This document shows, piece after piece, positions 49,580 to 56,889 of a stretch of 64,000 bases of DNA. Position 1 is the stretch's first letter; each line of letters starts with the position of its first letter. The position numbers and the translations under genes are program-made. The DNA is from Streptomyces sp. CG 926 (lineage in GTDB: Bacteria > Actinomycetota > Actinomycetes > Streptomycetales > Streptomycetaceae). Location of the stretch: contig NZ_QGGZ01000008.1 in the NCBI RefSeq assembly GCF_003148825.1, positions 310,001 through 374,000 of the forward strand. Direction: 5' to 3'. Below the pieces are notes generated by a model. The model was not told the DNA's origin. It made no database searches and saw only the letters and a list, made by a program, of their open reading frames with translations.

Positions 49580-50173
49580 GTGGCACTGGAGATACGTCAG
49601 GCGGATCGGTCGGACCGGGACGCGGTGGCGCGGCTGCTCGACGAGGCCTTCCGCACCGACCCGGTGAGCAGCTGGGTCTTCCCGGACCCGGAGCACCGGG
49701 CCGCGGTGCACGGGAAGTTCCTGGGCGTCTTCGTGGACGTGGCGCTGGAGGAGGGCCGGATCGACTACGCCGTCGACGGTTCGGCGGCCGCGCTGTGGCT
49801 GCGGATCCCGGCGGGCGAGCCCGAGGGTGAGGACGAGGTTCCGGCGCGCATGCGGGCCGTGGCCGACCCGGACAACGAGCGGTGCGAGCTGGTCGGACGC
49901 CTCACGGGCGCGGTGCACCCGACGGCCGAGGAGCACGAGTACCTGCTGATGATCGCGGTGGCCCCGGGCCGGCAGGGGCAGGGGCTGGGCGGCGAGCTGA
50001 TCGCGCCGGTGCTGGAGCGCTGCGACCGCGAGGGCGTGCCCGCGTACCTGGAGGCGAGCAGCGAGCGCAGCAAGGGGCTGTACGAGCGGCTCGGCTGGGA
50101 GCTCACGGGGGAGCCGGTGCGGCTTCCGGACGGGCCGCTGATGTGGCCGATGTGGCGCAAGCCGCGCGGCTGA
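49580..50173 (+). CDS. GNAT-family N-acetyltransferase
   Basis: Protein of 197 residues with the acetyl-CoA motif VAPGRQGQGLGGELI and the C-terminal EASSERSKGLYERLGWE. The N-terminal half (AVARLLDEAFRTDPVSSWVFPD) is the pattern of the streptothricin-type/unspecified GNAT group common in Streptomyces. GTG 49580 is chosen because GAAGGG lies 8-13 nt upstream; GTG 49571 is too close to it. Substrate unknown. Confidence 0.87.
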   Translation: MALEIRQADRSDRDAVARLLDEAFRTDPVSSWVFPDPEHRAAVHGKFLGVFVDVALEEGRIDYAVDGSAAALWLRIPAGEPEGEDEVPARMRAVADPDNERCELVGRLTGAVHPTAEEHEYLLMIAVAPGRQGQGLGGELIAPVLERCDREGVPAYLEASSERSKGLYERLGWELTGEPVRLPDGPLMWPMWRKPRG

Positions 50174-50284
50174 GGGGCCGCGGCCCACCCCCGTCGGACC
50201 ATGGCCCTTGCGTAACCACTGCAAGCGAAGTACTTTATGCGACGTGCCTCGATGCGATGGCACTCCCTGGTGAAAGAGAATCGC

Positions 50285-50872
50285 TTGCGCAAGCTCACGT
50301 ACTTCGTCGCCACGTCCGTCGACGGGTTCATCGGAGCCCCGAACGGCGACGCCGATTTCTTCTTCAGCGCGCTCGACGCCGAGTTCGTCGGTCACCTGGC
50401 CGCCGAATATCACGAGACCGTCGCGGCGCAGGGGCGCGTCCCCCTGGGGATCGCCGACGAGGCGCCCAGGCGTTTCGACGCGGTGATCATGGGGCGCACC
50501 ACCTACGAGGCGGGCCTGAAGGAGGGCGTGGTCAACCCCTACGGCCACCTGCCCGAGCAGTACGTGGTCTCGCACTCCCTCGCCACGTCGCCGGACCCGC
50601 AGGTCCAGCTGATCGGCGGGGACCTCGTGGCCCAGGTCCGCGAGATGAAGGCCCGGGACGGTCTCGGTATCTGGCTCTGCGGCGGAGCCGACCTCGCCAC
50701 CCAGCTGATCGACGAGATCGACGAGATCATCGTCAAGACCTACCCGGTCTTCGCGGGCACCGGCATGCCGATGTCCCACGCGGGCTTCGGAGTGCGCCCG
50801 CTGGAGCTCACCGGGGTCAAGACCTTCGGCGGCGGCCAGATCATCAGCACGTACGCCGTCCGCCGGAGCTGA
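50285..50872 (+). CDS. Dihydrofolate reductase-like (RibD C-terminal domain) protein
   Basis: Protein of about 195 residues of the RibD_C/YyaP family, beginning LRKLTYFVATSVDGFIG. The NADPH-binding GRTTYE, a GGGADLATQ loop and the C-terminal strand GGGQIISTYAV are visible. Family members reduce pterin- or flavin-like compounds, but most are uncharacterised. TTG 50285 is preferred because homologues begin at this point. ATGs at 50237 and 50252 would add residues without family support. It is not linked to riboflavin genes here. Confidence 0.82.
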   Translation: MRKLTYFVATSVDGFIGAPNGDADFFFSALDAEFVGHLAAEYHETVAAQGRVPLGIADEAPRRFDAVIMGRTTYEAGLKEGVVNPYGHLPEQYVVSHSLATSPDPQVQLIGGDLVAQVREMKARDGLGIWLCGGADLATQLIDEIDEIIVKTYPVFAGTGMPMSHAGFGVRPLELTGVKTFGGGQIISTYAVRRS

Positions 50873-50909
50873 CCCGCCGCAACGCACGGAACCGGCCTAC
50901 CGTGGAGGT

Positions 50910-51113
50910 ATGGCCGGTGAACAGCAGCACCACACGCACGAGACGGTGGCCCCGCAGGCCGGGCACGAACAGCAGACGTGCCCGGCGTGCGGGCGCCGCG
51001 TCGACACAGTGGTCAGGCGGCGCAAGTCCCTCGGGATCTTCATTCCGGTGTGGGGTCGGGGTCCCTGCCGGAACCCCGACTGCCACGACTACACGGACCC
51101 CGGGGAGCGGTGA
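50910..51113 (+). CDS. Small zinc-ribbon protein
   Basis: Protein of 67 residues with a His/Gln-rich start and two Cys pairs, CPACGRR and CRNPDCHDY, about 30 residues apart, enough for one zinc ribbon. It has no catalytic motif. It ends 1 bp before the end of the convergent snapalysin gene. Function unknown. The sequence has normal Streptomyces codon bias. Confidence 0.65.
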   Translation: MAGEQQHHTHETVAPQAGHEQQTCPACGRRVDTVVRRRKSLGIFIPVWGRGPCRNPDCHDYTDPGER

Positions 51114-51114
51114 C

Positions 51115-51783
51115 TCAGCCCTTGGTGGCGAGGTCCTTCGCGCCCAGGCCCGAGGCGAAGCCGTTGGCCCAGAGCTGGTTGACGCGCGACCGCTCGGCGG
51201 AGTTCGGGTTGGCGTTCGTGCACGACGTGCCCGGGCCGCCACCCGACATCAGCTCGCTGCACGGGCCCGAGTAGTGGTCCGGCAGACCCAGCACGTGGCC
51301 GGTCTCGTGCGCCGTCACCCGGGTGGAGTTGTACTGCTGGTTCTGCCGGTAGTCCAGGAAGATGTAACCCCGGCCGTGCCCGTCCGTGCTCGCGTACGAG
51401 CCGCGTGAGTCGTTGCCCTCGCGGTACGAGAAGTTCCCGCCCGAGGACACCTCCTGCAGCTTGACGTTGGACACCGAGCTGTTCCAGATCTGCGTGGAGC
51501 GGGCTATCTGGCTGCGGAAGCTCGGGGCGCTGCGGGTGTTGTACGTGACGGTCACGGCCAGGACGCCGGGGTTGGCGGCGCGCTGTTCGGCGACCGAGCG
51601 CTGCACGGCCTCGAAGAAGGCGGCGTTGGCGGCCTCGTTCTCCGGGGAACGCTCGTACGCGGCGTAGCTCACGGCGTTCCCGACGGGGGCGGGCGCGGCG
51701 GTGGCGGTGGGGGCGACACCAAGGGCGGCGGCGAGGCCGAGGCCGACGGTCGTGGCCAGCATGGCCTTACGGGAGTGGCGCAT
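51115..51783 (-). CDS. snpA: Snapalysin, secreted small neutral metalloprotease
   Basis: M7-family secreted protease of 222 residues. The signal peptide RHSRKAMLATTVGLGLAAAL ends with APTATAA, followed by a short propeptide. Zinc ligands are H159, H163 and D169 in HETGHVLGLPD, the snapalysin signature with Asp as third ligand. Two cysteines (PCSELMS and TSCTN) form a disulfide near the Met-turn. It is divergent from a LysR gene, the classic snpA-snpR pair, in which the regulator activates the protease gene. Confidence 0.93.
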   Translation of the reverse strand: MRHSRKAMLATTVGLGLAAALGVAPTATAAPAPVGNAVSYAAYERSPENEAANAAFFEAVQRSVAEQRAANPGVLAVTVTYNTRSAPSFRSQIARSTQIWNSSVSNVKLQEVSSGGNFSYREGNDSRGSYASTDGHGRGYIFLDYRQNQQYNSTRVTAHETGHVLGLPDHYSGPCSELMSGGGPGTSCTNANPNSAERSRVNQLWANGFASGLGAKDLATKG

Positions 51784-51877
51784 GTGGGGGAGCTCCTACT
51801 CGTCCGGTGCGGTGGGGGGTGGTCTTTCGAACCGGAGTCTGCGGGAGCACGAGTGCCCGGCGGATGATGTCACTCCT

Positions 51878-51896
51878 CGATAACCCGGGCCTATCG
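51878..51896. promoter_or_regulatory. Candidate LysR binding dyad between snpA and snpR
   Basis: CGATA-N9-TATCG, 94 bp before the snpA start. The spacing and A/T-rich ends resemble a LysR-type T-N11-A site. The assignment is inferred. Confidence 0.5.
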
Positions 51897-51980
51897 GCAA
51901 GATTTCGGCAGCCCAACTAACATGAGAATGGCGGGATTCGGGGGGCTATAGGTGGCTGGTGCGGTCCACCGGGACCGGCC

Positions 51981-51986
51981 TACCCT
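51981..51986 (+). promoter_or_regulatory. -10 box of a leaderless snpR transcript
   Basis: TACCCT ends 6 nt before the ATG at 51993, and no ribosome binding site is visible. Confidence 0.45.
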
Positions 51987-51992
51987 CGGGTC

Positions 51993-52928
51993 ATGGAGCT
52001 TGAGGTCAGGCATTTGCGCGCACTGTGCGCCATCGCCGACGCCGGAAGCCTGCACAAGGCCGCCCGGCAACTCGGCGTGAGCCAGCCCTCCCTGACGACC
52101 CAGTTGCGTCGCATCGAACGGGCCCTCGACGGCGAGCTGTTCCTGCGCGAGCGGACCGGCTGTCGCCCCACCCCCTTCGGCCGGACCGTGCTGGGCCGGG
52201 CCCGCCCGCTGCTCGCCGAGATGGCCGCGCTCGTCGCGGAGGCCCGCGAACTGGCCCACGCCTCGCGGCTGCGCATCGGCTCGACCGCCAGCAGCGCGCT
52301 GCCGGGCTGGCTGCGACGGATCCACCGGCGGCTTCCGGACACCGAGACCTCGCTGGTGGTGGACGTCTCCGCCAACGCGCTGCTGCGGATGGTCGCGGCG
52401 GGACAGCTGGACGTCGCGTTCGTGCACGAGGTGGAGGGCAGCCCGCTGCGGGTGCCGCCGGGCCTGCAGGTACGCGTCCTCATGGAACGGGAACCGCAGT
52501 TCGTATCGATGTCCCGGGACCATCCGGCCGCCGGGCAGGCGGTGGTCTCCTTACGGGACCTGGCCGCCGACCGCTGGATGGTCGACCCCTCGGTCGACGG
52601 CGAGTGGGACGGCCTGCGCCGGGTCTTCGCCGGGGCCGGACTCGACCCGCCGGTGCTGCACGCCGACTACCACACGGCGGCCTCGCTGATCATCTCCGGC
52701 GAGGCGGTCGCCCCCTGCCAGCCGACCTCCGGGCCGCGCGAGGACATGGCGATCCGGCCGCTCTGCGGGGACCCGCTCGCCGTACGGCTGCTGCTGGCCA
52801 CCCGACCGGGCGCGCACGCGGAGGTCTACGAGGACCTGCGCGCCGCCTATCGCGAGGCCGCCCTGCGGACGCCCCCGTACCGGGCCTGGCTGCACCACCA
52901 CGCGAGTCCGCTGCTGGAGGTGGCATAG
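51993..52928 (+). CDS. snpR: LysR-family activator of snapalysin, contains a TTA codon
   Basis: LysR-type regulator of 311 residues: N-terminal winged helix (LCAIADAGSLHKAARQLGVSQPSL) and a C-terminal periplasmic-binding-like effector domain. It is divergent from the protease gene, as in S. lividans snpR, which activates snpA. Codon 187 (52551-52553) is TTA, so translation may depend on the bldA tRNA and be delayed to development. A TACCCT box 6 nt before the ATG and the lack of a ribosome binding site suggest a leaderless mRNA. Confidence 0.9.
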   Translation: MELEVRHLRALCAIADAGSLHKAARQLGVSQPSLTTQLRRIERALDGELFLRERTGCRPTPFGRTVLGRARPLLAEMAALVAEARELAHASRLRIGSTASSALPGWLRRIHRRLPDTETSLVVDVSANALLRMVAAGQLDVAFVHEVEGSPLRVPPGLQVRVLMEREPQFVSMSRDHPAAGQAVVSLRDLAADRWMVDPSVDGEWDGLRRVFAGAGLDPPVLHADYHTAASLIISGEAVAPCQPTSGPREDMAIRPLCGDPLAVRLLLATRPGAHAEVYEDLRAAYREAALRTPPYRAWLHHHASPLLEVA

Positions 52929-53035
52929 CCCTGCCGCGGTCCCGAACGGCGCCTTTCAGGCCGCGCCTTCCTGCCCGACCGACCTGGACATGACCAGGGT
53001 CACCGGAAGTCGACCCCGGGCGGTCGTCGACCGGA

Positions 53036-53872
53036 TCAAGGGGACGCCGCCCACGGCCCGCCGGCCGCCCGGGTCCGGTCGTACGCGAGGGCCGCCGTCC
53101 CCTGCGCCAGCAGGACCGCGCCCGCCGTCGCCCAGCCGGGGCTGCGACGGTGGGCCGCCCAAACCAGCAGGGGAGCTCCCGCCGCCACTTGGGCCGTGCC
53201 CATCAGCCGGGCCCGCGGGCCGCGGACCCAGGGGCCCAGCGGGCCCCGGTCCGCCGCGTCGAGTTCGGCCCGTACCGCGTCGCGCCAACCCGACCACTCC
53301 AGCGGTTCCACGTCGGGAGCCACTCGGGCCGCGGCCCGGAGCCGGTCGGCCGATTCGCCCGGGGCGAGGCCGGGCGGCAGGGTCAGTCCGGCGCGCGTGA
53401 GCAGGGCGACCAGCGCGAGCAGCCGGGCCTCCCCGTCCACGGCGGGATCGGCGTCGGCGCGGGTGAGGCGTTCCAGGTCCGCCAGGTCGAGCACGGGGTC
53501 CAGGCCGAGCCGCGCCGACAGGGCCCGCACGGCGTCGGGCTCGCCGACCGGGTGCCCGGCCGCGTCCCACGCGTAGGCGACGGTCCGCCGGAACCCGCCG
53601 GCCAGGGTGAACCCGGTCCGGCCGGCCTCCCACCACAGGCTCAGCACCGGCCAGGGGGCGCCCGTCGCGATCGCCGAGCCCCAGCCGGCGAGGACCTCCG
53701 TCACGGTCTCCGGGCCGTCCCGCCAGGGCTTGTCCTCGGGGACGAGCACGCTCCACCCGCCCGCGGGGGCGAGCAGCAGGCGTACGCGCAACAGGTGTGC
53801 CGGGGGCCGGACGGCACGGGGTTCGGCGCGGCAGAGCAGCATTCCGCCGGTCGCGGCCCTGGATATTGACAT
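53036..53872 (-). CDS. Uncharacterised protein
   Basis: Protein of 278 residues that I do not recognise. It has a mixed N-terminal domain (LLLAPAGGWSVLVPEDKPWRD) followed by an Arg/Ala/Leu-rich helical middle with Asp-rich turns. The C-terminal 50 residues are mildly hydrophobic (GAPLLVWAAHRR, GAVLLAQGTAALAY) and may touch the membrane. ATG 53872 was chosen; an upstream in-frame start adds only six residues. Codon bias is normal. It is divergent from the DUF4097 gene across a region with a PadR-like palindrome. Function unknown. Confidence 0.65.
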   Translation of the reverse strand: MSISRAATGGMLLCRAEPRAVRPPAHLLRVRLLLAPAGGWSVLVPEDKPWRDGPETVTEVLAGWGSAIATGAPWPVLSLWWEAGRTGFTLAGGFRRTVAYAWDAAGHPVGEPDAVRALSARLGLDPVLDLADLERLTRADADPAVDGEARLLALVALLTRAGLTLPPGLAPGESADRLRAAARVAPDVEPLEWSGWRDAVRAELDAADRGPLGPWVRGPRARLMGTAQVAAGAPLLVWAAHRRSPGWATAGAVLLAQGTAALAYDRTRAAGGPWAASP

Positions 53873-53923
53873 GCCCACACAATAGTGCAAAACACCCCTA
53901 AACGTGGGGTTTTGAAAGGGAGC

Positions 53924-53951
53924 TTGACTTCACTCAACCGCGATATATCGT
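53924..53951 (+). promoter_or_regulatory. Promoter with PadR-type operator
   Basis: TTGACT (53924-53929), 16 bp, TATCGT (53946-53951). A perfect 10-bp palindrome CGATATATCG (53941-53950) covers the -10 box, and a related CGCGATATG follows at 53964-53972. This is the type of A/T-rich site bound by PadR regulators and lies before the DUF4097-padR operon. Confidence 0.68.
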
Positions 53952-54020
53952 GTTAGCAGAAGACGCGATATGTTGCGTGCGTCTGGCCCCGTCCGTGAAC
54001 GCACGAGGAGGATCAGCACC

Positions 54021-54995
54021 ATGGCAGAGCAGTCGCCCGAGTCGTCGTCGCAGGCGCAGGCGCAGGCCGCGTCGCCGTCACCGACGACGTGGCACTTCGC
54101 CGAACCGCAGAAGCTCACCTTCGGGGAGCCGGTGACCGAGCTCCGCGTCCGCCTCGTGAGCGGCACGGTGAATGTGGTCGCCGCCGAGGAAGGGCCCGCC
54201 CGCCTGGAGGTGACCGAGGTGGACGGACCGCCGCTGTACGTCGTGCAGGACGGCGGCACGCTGACCGTCTCCTACGAGGACCTGCCCTGGAACGGCTCCC
54301 AGGGCCTCAAGCAGTGGTTCGAGACCAAGCCCTGGAAGGCCTGGTCCGGGTCCGCCTCCGGCCGTAAGGCCTGGGAGCGCAGCGTCGCGATCACCCTCAC
54401 CGTGCCCGCCGCCACCCAGGTGCACGTGGCGGCCGTCGGCGCCGCCGTCTTCGTCTCCGGCATCTCCGGCGGCACGGACGTCAACGGGGTCTCCGGCGAC
54501 GCCACGCTGGTCGGGCTGTCCGGCCGGGTCAAGGCGCACACCGTGTCCGGCAGCGTCGAAGCGCAATCCGTCTCCGGCGAGTTCGGCTTCCACTCCGTCT
54601 CCGGCGGCCTGACAGTGGTCGACGGCTCGGGCGGCAACGTACGGGCCGACTCGGTCAGCGGTGACATGCTCATCGACCTCGCCGCGGACCCCGCCGCCCC
54701 CGAGCCGGTGGACATCTTCCTCAACTCCGTCTCCGGGCAGGTCGCGATCCGCCTCCCGCACCCCGCCGACGCCCGGGTCGAGGCCAACACCGCCACCGGC
54801 CGCGTCTCCAACGCCTTCGAGGACCTGCGGGTCTCCGGGCAGATGGGGGCCAAGCGGATCACCGGCACCCTCGGCTCCGGCGCGGGCACCCTGCGGGCGA
54901 CCACGGTCTCCGGCTCGATCGCGCTGCTGCGCCGCCCGCAGGCCGACGCCGAGCACCCCGCCGCCCCCCTCACGCTCGACAAGAAGGTGCTCTGA
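54021..54995 (+). CDS. DUF4097-family beta-repeat protein
   Basis: Protein of 324 residues. After a Ser/Gln/Ala-rich start it consists mainly of short beta repeats in which VSG recurs about every 10-20 residues (VNGVSGDATLVGLSG, HTVSGSVEAQSVSGEFGFHSVSGG), predicting a right-handed beta-solenoid. There is no signal peptide. DUF4097 proteins are repeatedly encoded next to PadR or anti-sigma/stress genes, function unknown. AGGAGG lies upstream of ATG 54021. The PadR gene starts 1 bp after the stop. Confidence 0.82.
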   Translation: MAEQSPESSSQAQAQAASPSPTTWHFAEPQKLTFGEPVTELRVRLVSGTVNVVAAEEGPARLEVTEVDGPPLYVVQDGGTLTVSYEDLPWNGSQGLKQWFETKPWKAWSGSASGRKAWERSVAITLTVPAATQVHVAAVGAAVFVSGISGGTDVNGVSGDATLVGLSGRVKAHTVSGSVEAQSVSGEFGFHSVSGGLTVVDGSGGNVRADSVSGDMLIDLAADPAAPEPVDIFLNSVSGQVAIRLPHPADARVEANTATGRVSNAFEDLRVSGQMGAKRITGTLGSGAGTLRATTVSGSIALLRRPQADAEHPAAPLTLDKKVL

Positions 54996-54996
54996 C

Positions 54997-55920
54997 ATGC
55001 CGCCCGTCTTCGCCCACGGCCGACTCCGCCTGTACCTCCTCAAGTTGCTGGACGAGGCCCCGCGCCACGGGTACGAGGTGATCCGCCTGCTGGAGGAGCG
55101 CTTCCAGGGCCTGTACGCGCCCTCCGCGGGCACCGTGTACCCGCGACTGGCGAAGCTGGAGGCCGAAGGCCTGGTCACGCACGCCACCGAGGGCGGGCGC
55201 AAGGTGTACTCGATCACCGACGCCGGCCGGGCCGAACTGGCAGACCGTGGTGGCGAGCTGGCCGACCTGGAACTGGAGATCCGCGACTCGGTCACCGAGC
55301 TCGCCGCCGAGATCCGCGACGACGTCCGGGGCGCGGCGGGTGACCTGCGCCGTGAGATGCGGGCCGCGGCCTCGGCCTCGGCGACCCAGGTCGAGGACGA
55401 GTCCTGGAAGGCGGCCAAGGAGGACCTGCGCAAGGCGCGGCAGGAGTGGAAGGAACAGGCGCGCCGGGCGAAGGACGAGAGCCGCCGCGCCCGTGAGGAG
55501 GCGCAGCAGGCCCGCCGCCAGGCCAAGGAGGCCCAGGAGCGGGCCCGCGAGGAGGTCCAGCGCATCGCGGGCCAGCTCCAGGAGCAGTTCGCCAAGTCCG
55601 GCGGCGTCCTCGGCAGTCTGGCCGGAGCCTGGCTCGGTGGCGGTACGCCGGGTGCGGGCGCTGCCGCGGGCTCGGCCGGGGGTGCGGGCTCGGCGGGTGG
55701 TGCGGCGGCGGATCCGGTGGTGGACGGGGACTGGGCCGCCGACCTGGCGCCCACCGGTGACCCGGCCCGTGACCTGGACCGGCTGCTGGACCGCTTCCGC
55801 GACGAGGTCCGCGACGCGGCGCGGGACCGCGGGGTGACCGAGGCCCAGGTGGCCGAGGCCCGCCGCCACCTGGAGGCGGCCTCCGGCCGGCTGGGAACCA
55901 CGTTCGGGTCCAGGCCGTAG
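54997..55920 (+). CDS. PadR-family regulator with long coiled-coil extension
   Basis: Protein of 307 residues. The first 85 residues form the PadR winged helix (FAHGRLRLYLLKLLDEAPRHGYEVIRLLEE, TVYPRLAKLEAEGLV). Then comes an unusually long Glu/Arg/Ala-rich coiled coil (about 95-200), a Gly/Ala linker, and a C-terminal helical piece (DPARDLDRLLDRFRDEVRDAARDRG). Typical PadR proteins end after about 110-180 residues, so this one may oligomerise or bind a partner. It lies 1 bp after the DUF4097 gene and is probably autoregulated through the ATATAT palindrome upstream. Confidence 0.87.
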   Translation: MPPVFAHGRLRLYLLKLLDEAPRHGYEVIRLLEERFQGLYAPSAGTVYPRLAKLEAEGLVTHATEGGRKVYSITDAGRAELADRGGELADLELEIRDSVTELAAEIRDDVRGAAGDLRREMRAAASASATQVEDESWKAAKEDLRKARQEWKEQARRAKDESRRAREEAQQARRQAKEAQERAREEVQRIAGQLQEQFAKSGGVLGSLAGAWLGGGTPGAGAAAGSAGGAGSAGGAAADPVVDGDWAADLAPTGDPARDLDRLLDRFRDEVRDAARDRGVTEAQVAEARRHLEAASGRLGTTFGSRP

Positions 55921-55943
55921 CCCGTCCGCCGCACCGCGGCCGG

Positions 55944-56040
55944 GGCGCCGCCCCGGACCCCGCGCCTCAAACGCCGGCGGGGCTGTAGGTGCGGGCGCCG
56001 CCTCGGAGCCCGCGCCGCGAACGGCGGCGGGGCTGTGGGC
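55944..56040. repeat. Two 47-bp tandem copies of a Streptomyces intergenic repeat
   Basis: Units 55944-55990 and 55994-56040 have a 50-bp period and match at 40 of 47 positions. Each holds a GCCGCC...GGCGGGGCTGT core with dyad character. Similar elements occur widely between Streptomyces genes. They lie between convergent genes and could help terminate transcription. Confidence 0.65.
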
Positions 56041-56059
56041 GTGGGGCTCCGGCGGGTGG

Positions 56060-56632
56060 TCAGGCGGCCAGGCTGGTTTCGGCTGTGGTGTAGGTGACGC
56101 CGTGGTCCGAGAGGACCTCGGCGACGGTGCCGGGGCGGGAGAGCAGGGCCAGCAGGAGGTGCAGGGTGCCGATGTGGTGGTCCTTGCGGCCCAGCGCGAT
56201 GCGCAGGGACTGCTCCAGCACCTTCTTCGCACCCTCGGTGAAGGGGACGTGGTGGTTGCCGCCGCGATCGTCCCGCTCCGTACGCCCCAGGGCCGAGCGG
56301 ATCGAGGTGCCCAGGGTCCGCCTGCGGGGCGCCGGGGTCGCGAGGACGCCCTCGCCGTGGGTCTCCTCGACGCGGGCGACGATCTCGGTGAGGTCGATGC
56401 CGAGTCCGGCCAGCGCCTCCTCGTCCGCCCGGGACATGCCGCCCCGACGGCGGGCCGCCGCGAGGTCGGCGGCCACCGCCGTGCGGTCCACGCCGAGCGG
56501 GTCCAGGGTGCCCAGGGCCAGCAGGGAGAGCAGCAGGTGCTCCTCGGTGACGGTGGCGGCCCCGCTCTGCCGGGCCTCGGTCACCGCCCCGGTCACGGTC
56601 GACCGGGCGTCGCGGGTGAAGCGTTCGAACAT
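56060..56632 (-). CDS. Clp N-terminal (double ClpR repeat) domain protein
   Basis: Stand-alone Clp_N domain of 190 residues with two repeats: TVTGAVTEARQSGAATVTEEHLLLSLL and GAKKVLEQSLRIALGRKDHHIGTLHLLLALL. In ClpA/ClpC this domain binds adaptors and substrates. Without the ATPase part it could act as an adaptor, decoy or ClpS/MecB-like regulator. GGGAGG precedes ATG 56632, and the start overlaps the stop of the HTH gene (TGATG), so the two are coupled. Confidence 0.88.
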   Translation of the reverse strand: MFERFTRDARSTVTGAVTEARQSGAATVTEEHLLLSLLALGTLDPLGVDRTAVAADLAAARRRGGMSRADEEALAGLGIDLTEIVARVEETHGEGVLATPAPRRRTLGTSIRSALGRTERDDRGGNHHVPFTEGAKKVLEQSLRIALGRKDHHIGTLHLLLALLSRPGTVAEVLSDHGVTYTTAETSLAA

Positions 56633-56841
56633 CAGAGCCTCCCGTATTTCTTGTGCACGGCCTGCCGGCTGACGCCCAACTCGGCCGCGATCTCCTGCCA
56701 GGACCATCCCTGCGCGCGGGCACTGCGTACCTGTACGCCCTCCAGCTGCTCCAGCAGCCTGCGGAGGGCGGCCACGGCACGCAGACCCACGCGCGGGTCA
56801 CGGTCACCGGCCCGCTCGGCGAGATCAGTGGCTTCGGTCAT
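56632..56841 (-). CDS. Small helix-turn-helix protein, leaderless
   Basis: Protein of 69 residues: a short helical start (AALRRLLEQLEGVQVRSARAQ) and a helix-turn-helix WSWQEIAAELGVSRQAVHKKYG at the very C-terminus. It is coupled to the Clp_N gene by a TGATG overlap. Upstream is TTGACG-N17-TACATT, with the -10 box ending 7 nt before the ATG, so the mRNA is probably leaderless. Two dyads GTCAA-N6-TTGAC cover the promoter. It most likely represses its own two-gene operon. The family is small and, to my knowledge, unstudied. Confidence 0.8.
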   Translation of the reverse strand: MTEATDLAERAGDRDPRVGLRAVAALRRLLEQLEGVQVRSARAQGWSWQEIAAELGVSRQAVHKKYGRL

Positions 56842-56845
56842 GGAT

Positions 56846-56888
56846 GTCAATGTAGGTTGACGCGGGAGGTTCGTCAACCCTGGTTGAC
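56846..56888 (-). promoter_or_regulatory. Twin-dyad promoter of the HTH/Clp_N operon
   Basis: GTCAATGTAGGTTGAC (56846-56861) and GTCAACCCTGGTTGAC (56873-56888) share GTCAA-N6-TTGAC, 27 bp apart. On the minus strand the -35 is TTGACG (56877-56872) and the -10 is TACATT (56854-56849), with 17 bp between. Each dyad covers one promoter element. Confidence 0.8.
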
Positions 56889-56889
56889 A

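Noticed and set aside
55921..56060. A possible CRISPR array
   Set aside because: Only two diverged 47-bp copies with a 3-bp gap; no spacers and no cas genes.
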